A stretch of DNA of 9,254 bases from Nitriliruptoraceae bacterium (lineage in GTDB: Bacteria > Actinomycetota > Nitriliruptoria > Nitriliruptorales > Nitriliruptoraceae), in contig PWEU01000106.1 of the NCBI GenBank assembly GCA_003554005.1, forward strand, positions 1-9,254, written 5' to 3'. Both the position numbers and the translations under genes were made by a program. Below are positions 6,370 to 9,254 of this stretch, piece after piece; the first letter of the stretch is position 1; the number at the start of each line of letters is the position of its first letter. Below the pieces are notes generated by a model. That model saw only the letters and a program-made list of their open reading frames with translations. It made no database searches and was not told where the DNA came from.

Positions 6370-6765
6370 TCAGACGCGCTCGGGGACGTTGGCGGCCACC
6401 CAGTCGGTGATCTCGCGCATCGGGGCCCCGGGGGTGAAGATGGCAGCGACGCCCTGTTCGAGCAGGACGGCGACGTCGGCGTCGGGGATGATGCCGCCGC
6501 CGAAGACGACCACGTCGTCCGCTCCCTGCTCCCGCAGCAGCGCGAGCAACCGGGGGAACAGCGTCATGTGCGCCCCGGAGTGGATCGAGAGCCCGATCGC
6601 CTGGGCGTCCTCCTGCAGCGCGGCGGACACGATCTGTTCGGGCGTTTGGTGCAGGCCGGTGTAGATGACCTCCATACCGGCATCCCGCAGCGCACGGGCG
6701 ACCACCTTGGCGCCGCGGTCGTGCCCGTCGAGGCCTGGCTTGGCCACCACCACGCGGATCGACAC
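6370..6765 (-). CDS. Stand-alone cobalamin-binding subunit, methylmalonyl-CoA mutase type
   Basis: 131-residue B12-binding domain of the kind that forms the small subunit of two-chain acyl-CoA mutases (methylmalonyl-CoA to succinyl-CoA). The DxHxxG motif is D13-G-H15-D-R-G18, where H15 would be the lower axial cobalt ligand. After the canonical 41-residue gap comes S60-I-H62, where the family motif is SxL. The GG motif of the nucleotide-tail pocket is at 89-90 (VVFGGGIIP). There is no catalytic TIM-barrel domain here, so the large subunit must be encoded elsewhere. The GTG start at 6765 has GGGAGG 7 nt upstream. The product would feed the SucCD reaction encoded just downstream. Methylmalonyl-CoA is the likeliest substrate; ethylmalonyl- or isobutyryl-CoA mutase subunits are alternatives. 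Confidence 0.88.
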   Translation of the reverse strand: MSIRVVVAKPGLDGHDRGAKVVARALRDAGMEVIYTGLHQTPEQIVSAALQEDAQAIGLSIHSGAHMTLFPRLLALLREQGADDVVVFGGGIIPDADVAVLLEQGVAAIFTPGAPMREITDWVAANVPERV

Positions 6766-6836
6766 GGTCTGACCTCCCTGTCGGTGCGGTGTAGGGCGAG
6801 GCTAGTCCGCGGCGCCGGGTGACCACGAAGCCGGTC
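6766..6836 (-). promoter_or_regulatory. Probable promoter region of the B12-subunit gene
   Basis: Short stretch between the B12-subunit gene and the repeat array. On the minus strand TAGCCT (6804-6799) could be a -10 element, giving a leader of roughly 25-30 nt. No good -35 is seen at 16-18 bp. Offered only as a candidate. Confidence 0.2.
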
Positions 6837-6978
6837 CGGCACCGGCCCGCCCCGGACCCCGGCGCCGACCCGCCGCGGACCCCGGCGCCGACCCGTTCAG
6901 CCCCCCGGCGCCGACCCGCCCCGGCCGGCCCGGCGCCGACCCGTTCAGCTCCCCGGCGCCGACCCGCCCCGGCCGGCC
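6837..6978. repeat. Tandem array of 23-25 bp units in a divergent promoter region
   Basis: Six units run head to tail from 6837, 6860, 6883, 6906, 6931 and 6954. The last five start with the perfect 13-mer CGGCGCCGACCCG; the first has two substitutions in it. Units 3+4 (6883-6930) and 5+6 (6931-6978) form a 48-bp duplication differing at a single base (C at 6902, T at 6950). CGGCGCCG within each core is self-complementary. The array fills the space between the divergent B12-subunit gene and the membrane-protein gene and ends 20 bp before the latter's GTG. A plus-strand frame crosses it without a stop, but coding is not supported. Confidence 0.9.
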
Positions 6979-6998
6979 CGGGAGGTACCGTCGGCGGT

Positions 6999-7520
6999 GT
7001 GGACGACGACCGCACTCCCGCCGACGAGCTCGACTTCGGCCCCTCCGGCTACCTGCCCGAGCGGGCGTCGAAGCGTGCCCGCAAGATCGTGCTCCGGGCC
7101 CCCCTCGGCGCCCAGTGGATGGTGGCGTCGCTGGTCGCCGGGGTCGCCGTGGTGGTCGCCGGGGTGCTGTTCCTGCAGCAGAGCAGCGGAGCCCCGTCAG
7201 CGCCTTGGGTCCCGGCCGCCGAGGTGGCCGAGCTCGACCGGGCCACGCCCAGCGCCGACGGCACCGTGCTGCTGGTGGTCGGGGCCAGCCGCGTGCGGGC
7301 CTTCGTGGACGCCACCTCGCTCGACTACTGCGACCCGACGAACCGCCTGGAGTCCGATGACGGCCGGGTGTGGACCCTGACGGGTCGTGGGCTCGGCGGG
7401 GCCACCTCCCTGGACGAGCATCCGACGACGATCCACGACGGCACGGTGTACGTCGACCCCACTCGCATCCTGCCCGGCCCCCCCGCCTCTCAGGACCCGG
7501 CCGAGCCGGGTTGCGCCTGA
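6999..7520 (+). CDS. Single-pass membrane protein of unknown function
   Basis: 173 residues, the only plus-strand gene supported here. A charged N-terminus (MDDDRTPADELDFGPSGYLP, then basic ERASKRARK) is followed by one hydrophobic segment at about 40-60. An outside domain of about 110 residues follows. The positive-inside rule places the N-terminus in the cytoplasm. The outer domain holds two cysteines, C111 and C172. The order VGASRVRAFVDAT, DYCDPTNRLESDDGRVW and DGTVYVDP loosely recalls the second half of a Rieske-type fold, but the paired Cys/His iron-sulfur ligands are absent. GTG at 6999 is chosen because GGGAGG lies 13 nt upstream (rather far). Earlier in-frame starts would make the repeat array coding, and the next ATG falls inside the membrane segment. 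It converges with the SRPBCC gene. Function not recognised. Confidence 0.7.
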   Translation: MDDDRTPADELDFGPSGYLPERASKRARKIVLRAPLGAQWMVASLVAGVAVVVAGVLFLQQSSGAPSAPWVPAAEVAELDRATPSADGTVLLVVGASRVRAFVDATSLDYCDPTNRLESDDGRVWTLTGRGLGGATSLDEHPTTIHDGTVYVDPTRILPGPPASQDPAEPGCA

Positions 7521-7604
7521 CCGATCACGCTCCCCGCCCCGCGGGTGCCCATCAGGTCCCTCGCCCGCGTCGGGATTAGATGCGGTGCGCGTAGCCGGTC
7601 ACCG

Positions 7605-7629
7605 GGGTCCGGTTCCTTACCCCGGACCC
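7605..7629. terminator. Hairpin in the convergent intergenic region
   Basis: GGGTCCGG (7605-7612) pairs perfectly with CCGGACCC (7622-7629) around a 9-nt loop, TTCCTTACC. It lies between the convergent membrane-protein and SRPBCC genes and could end transcription from both sides. It is about 85-105 bp from either stop codon, further than usual. The loop contains one copy of a repeated 16-mer. Confidence 0.5.
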
Positions 7630-7686
7630 GCCAGGTGGACGGTGCGGTGCCGCCATGCGGCCACCGTTGGCCGCTTCGTTACCCCG
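7609..7686. repeat. Pair of near-identical 16-mers in a convergent intergenic region
   Basis: CCGGTTCCTTACCCCG (7609-7624) and CCGCTTCGTTACCCCG (7671-7686) match at 14 of 16 positions in the same orientation, 62 bp apart. Both are AT-richer than their surroundings. Flanking GGTGGAC (7634-7640) and GTCCACC (7688-7694) can pair. The rest of 7521-7733 shows no gene. Function unknown. Confidence 0.5.
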
Positions 7687-7733
7687 CGTCCACCGTCGTG
7701 TGAGTGACCGCGCCGACCGGCCGGGCAACGCGA

Positions 7734-8192
7734 TCAGGTGCGGTCCTCTACCGAACCGGTGGTCGCGAGCTGCTCGAGACGGAGCAGGGTGTGCTCCATC
7801 CCCGCGAGGTTGCGCTTGGGGAACCCCGCCAGCTCCAGGGCGAGCTTCGCCTTGGCCGTCGACCAGTCGAAGGTCTCGGTCACCTCGGTCCCTTCGGGGC
7901 CGTCCCGGAACTCGTAACGCCACCGGTGCCCGCTCATGTGGCGCCAGGCGAGCAGCGAGCCCTCCTCGAACTCGACCACGGTATTGGTGATGCGGTAGCT
8001 GGCCCCCGCCTTCATCTCCATCCCGAACCTGGTCCCCATCGCCAGGCGCCCGGGCAAGCCCTCACGGGTGCCAGTGACCGTGCCCGAGCCGTCGATGACG
8101 GGATGCTGAGAAGGGTCGGCCACGATGTCGAACAGCGCTTGACGGTCCGCGGCGATGATGCGGCTGGTGGACACCTTGCGTTGCTTGGCCAT
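7734..8192 (-). CDS. SRPBCC-fold (START/Bet v1-like) protein
   Basis: 152-residue soluble protein of the SRPBCC superfamily, which binds hydrophobic ligands in a deep helix-grip cavity. The typical opening VSTSRIIAADRQALFDIVADPSQHPVIDGSG (7-37) gives the first strand and the short helices. GTRFGMEMKAGASYRITNTVVEFEEGSLLAWRHMSG (53-88) and RWRYEFRDGPEGTEVTETFDW (90-110) give the following strands, and the final helix is about 118-143. The ligand is unknown; many actinobacterial relatives are annotated only as polyketide cyclase/dehydrase-like or SRPBCC family. The ATG at 8192 has AGGAG 8 nt upstream and matches family N-termini. The same frame stays open upstream to 8570 through a minisatellite, which would add a low-complexity Pro/Ala/Arg extension, so that longer start is not accepted. 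The Shine-Dalgarno abuts the minisatellite. Confidence 0.88.
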   Translation of the reverse strand: MAKQRKVSTSRIIAADRQALFDIVADPSQHPVIDGSGTVTGTREGLPGRLAMGTRFGMEMKAGASYRITNTVVEFEEGSLLAWRHMSGHRWRYEFRDGPEGTEVTETFDWSTAKAKLALELAGFPKRNLAGMEHTLLRLEQLATTGSVEDRT

Positions 8193-8207
8193 GGTGGGAG
8201 CTCCTGG

Positions 8208-8365
8208 GCGAGGTGACAGCGAGGTAACAGGGGCGGGAGGGCGGCGAGGTGACAGCGAGGTAACAGGGGCGGGAGGGCGGCGAGGTGACAGGGGCGGGAG
8301 GGCGGCGAGGAACAGCGAGGCGGCGAGGTGACAGGGGCGGGAGGGCGGCGAGGAACAGCGAGGCG
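8208..8365. repeat. Nested minisatellite upstream of the SRPBCC gene
   Basis: 158 bp made entirely of related modules. Two perfect 36-bp copies (8208-8243, 8244-8279) are followed by two perfect 43-bp copies (8280-8322, 8323-8365). Each 36-mer contains GCGAGGTGACA, GCGAGGTAACA and GGGGCGGGAGGGCG in that order. Each 43-mer lacks the second module and adds an 18-nt GCGAGGAACAGCGAGGCG segment. On the minus strand each 36-mer gives GTTAC-n6-GTCAC, two half-sites 11 bp apart. It lies in the 5' leader or promoter of the SRPBCC gene, ending 5 bp from its Shine-Dalgarno, in a 283-bp gap after the transporter gene. Copy number is likely to vary between strains. Confidence 0.93.
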
Positions 8366-8385
8366 GCGGGATGCAGGGCGCCAGG

Positions 8386-8406
8386 GGGCCGGGCCCGAGC
8401 CGGCCC
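8386..8406 (-). terminator. Hairpin downstream of the GDT1-type transporter gene
   Basis: GGGCCGG (8386-8392) pairs with CCGGCCC (8400-8406) around a 7-nt loop, about 70 nt beyond the transporter stop codon on the minus strand. There is no T-run. It is a plausible factor-independent or stability hairpin, but short GC stems are expected here by chance. Confidence 0.4.
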
Positions 8407-8475
8407 ATCGCGGCCCCACATCGACCCCGTTCCCCGTTCCTTCGGCGCTCCCCCGGTCGGCGGTTGCCGTGGAGC

Positions 8476-9045
8476 TCAGCCCCGGAGCCCGCTGACCCCC
8501 AGCAGCACCCCGAACAGCAGGAACGCGGCGGCACCCACGACCCGCATGACCCGCTCCGGCAGCCGCGCACCGGCAGCGATGGCCAGGACGATCGCGATCC
8601 CGCTGGCCGCCGTCATGCCCAGCCCGGCGCCGAGCCAGGTCGGTACCGCCGGCTGGGTCCCCGCCAGCGTCAGGGTCGCGAGCATCGTCTTGTCACCGAA
8701 CTCGGCTATCACGAAGGCGAGCGTCACGCCGAGCAGCACGGAGCCCCTGCGCAGTTCCTCGGCCTCGTCGTCGTCATCGTCATCGTCGTCCAGCAGGGTC
8801 CACAGCCCGAAGCCGACGAACAAGAGCCCTCCACCGATGGCGACGGCGCGCTCGGGTAGGGCCGCCCCCAGTGCGGCCCCGAGCAACGTCGACAGCCCCA
8901 GCATGACGAAGGCGGCGATCGCGATACCGCCCAGGACCGGCCACGGGCGGTAGCGGGCCGCGAAGGCGATCGCCAGCAACATCGACTTGTCACCGAGTTC
9001 GGCCAGGAACACCAGGCCGAAGCTGGCCAGGAACGCTTCGATCAC
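8476..9045 (-). CDS. GDT1/UPF0016 (TMEM165-like) cation transporter
   Basis: 189-residue integral membrane protein of the UPF0016 family, whose members export Mn2+ and/or exchange Ca2+. It has two homologous halves, each with the signature E-x-G-D-K-S/T: ELGDKS at 16-21 and EFGDKT at 115-120. These acidic residues line the cation path. About six hydrophobic segments are visible, three per half. The halves are joined by a cytoplasmic loop carrying eight consecutive aspartates (86-93) and then EAEE. The GTG start overlaps the stop codon of the upstream helicase gene (GTGA), which implies translational coupling; no separate strong Shine-Dalgarno is needed. Mn2+ export is the likeliest role, by family; the substrate is not proven. 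Confidence 0.92.
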   Translation of the reverse strand: MIEAFLASFGLVFLAELGDKSMLLAIAFAARYRPWPVLGGIAIAAFVMLGLSTLLGAALGAALPERAVAIGGGLLFVGFGLWTLLDDDDDDDDEAEELRRGSVLLGVTLAFVIAEFGDKTMLATLTLAGTQPAVPTWLGAGLGMTAASGIAIVLAIAAGARLPERVMRVVGAAAFLLFGVLLGVSGLRG

Positions 9046-9254
9046 CGCTTCACCAGGGGCGCGTAGGCCAGCATGAGGTGCTTGCGGCCCTCATCGAGGA
9101 AGTCCACGGTCGCCTCGGATCGCTCCCCCTCACCGGACAACGCGATGATCCGGCCCTCACCGAACTTCGGATGGAGCACGTCGTCGCCGACGTGGAACTC
9201 CGCCCCCCCGATCTCCAGCATCTCGCGATCACGGGCCCGACGGGCCGGCGACGA
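9042..9254 (-). CDS. pcrA: UvrD/PcrA-type DNA helicase, C-terminal end (5' part outside window)
   Basis: Last 70 residues of a gene entering from the right edge. The segment AEFHVGDDVLHPKFGEGRIIALSGEGERSEATVDFLDEGRKHLMLAYAPLVKR matches the C-terminal Tudor-like domain of PcrA/UvrD superfamily 1A helicases. The G-D-x-V-x-H-x-x-F-G-x-G core and the closing apL-x-K are clear. In PcrA this domain contacts RNA polymerase. The helicase motor lies outside the window. The stop TGA (9044-9042) overlaps the GTG start of the transporter gene by 4 bp. From memory, pcrA and sucCD also lie fairly near each other in Streptomyces, so this neighbourhood may be partly conserved. Confidence 0.88.
   Translation of the reverse strand, partial: SSPARRARDREMLEIGGAEFHVGDDVLHPKFGEGRIIALSGEGERSEATVDFLDEGRKHLMLAYAPLVKR

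Noticed and set aside
6819..7520. 233-residue version of the plus-strand membrane protein starting upstream of the repeat array
   Set aside because: The added 60 residues are Pro/Ala/Arg repeats from the array. Units of 23 and 25 bp do not each preserve the reading frame, and the GTG at 6999 gives a sensible charged N-terminus.
7576..7733. Possible riboswitch (c-di-AMP ydaO-like) in the convergent gap
   Set aside because: Some paired segments and GGGGTAA motifs are present, but the conserved core sequences could not be matched. No gene lies downstream in the needed orientation.
8208..8365. Possible CRISPR array
   Set aside because: Units are contiguous and built of the same modules with no unique spacers, and there are no cas genes; this is a tandem minisatellite.
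7734..8570. 278-residue version of the SRPBCC protein with a long N-terminal extension
   Set aside because: The extension would be translated from the minisatellite and the transporter 3' region. The ATG at 8192 has a good Shine-Dalgarno and fits the domain boundary.

Overview
The window is very GC-rich DNA (well over 70% G+C by eye). It has GTG and TTG starts, strong Shine-Dalgarno sites and gene families typical of Actinomycetota. A site upstream of the PII gene matches the actinobacterial GlnR consensus, which supports that placement; a finer assignment (for example Acidimicrobiia or Nitriliruptoria) cannot be made from the sequence alone. Nearly everything is encoded on the minus strand, so genes read from right to left. 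Many long open frames on the opposite strand are shadows caused by the base composition.

In the direction of transcription: (1) the 3' end of a PcrA/UvrD-type helicase gene (9254-9042) overlaps by 4 bp a GDT1/UPF0016 cation transporter gene (9045-8476). (2) An SRPBCC-fold protein gene (8192-7734) lies behind a nested minisatellite (8208-8365). (3) A convergent plus-strand gene (6999-7520) encodes a single-pass membrane protein of unknown function. Its upstream DNA is a second tandem-repeat array (6837-6978), shared with a divergent gene. (4) That divergent gene (6765-6370) encodes a stand-alone B12-binding subunit of the methylmalonyl-CoA mutase type. It is followed by competing terminator-like hairpins and a G-run tract. 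(5) sucC (6140-4962), sucD (4865-3978) and a FIST-domain protein gene (3975-2797) look like one operon. (6) glnB (2601-2263) and glnD (2196 to the window edge) form a nitrogen-signalling pair separated by a perfect 14-bp hairpin.

Two functional themes stand out. The B12 subunit would help make succinyl-CoA from methylmalonyl-CoA, and SucCD interconverts succinyl-CoA and succinate with nucleotide triphosphate formation, so the central block fits propionate-type carbon entering the TCA cycle. The left block is PII signalling: GlnD modifies and demodifies Tyr51 of GlnB, and the four-half-site GlnR-like element overlapping the end of the FIST gene suggests transcriptional control by nitrogen status.

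No phage, plasmid, CRISPR, rRNA or tRNA was seen. The chromosomal genes look ordinary. The least explained content lies between genes: the GlnR-like box, the glnB-glnD hairpin, a duplicated 16-mer in a convergent intergenic region, and three repeat arrays clustered in 6.1-8.4 kb.
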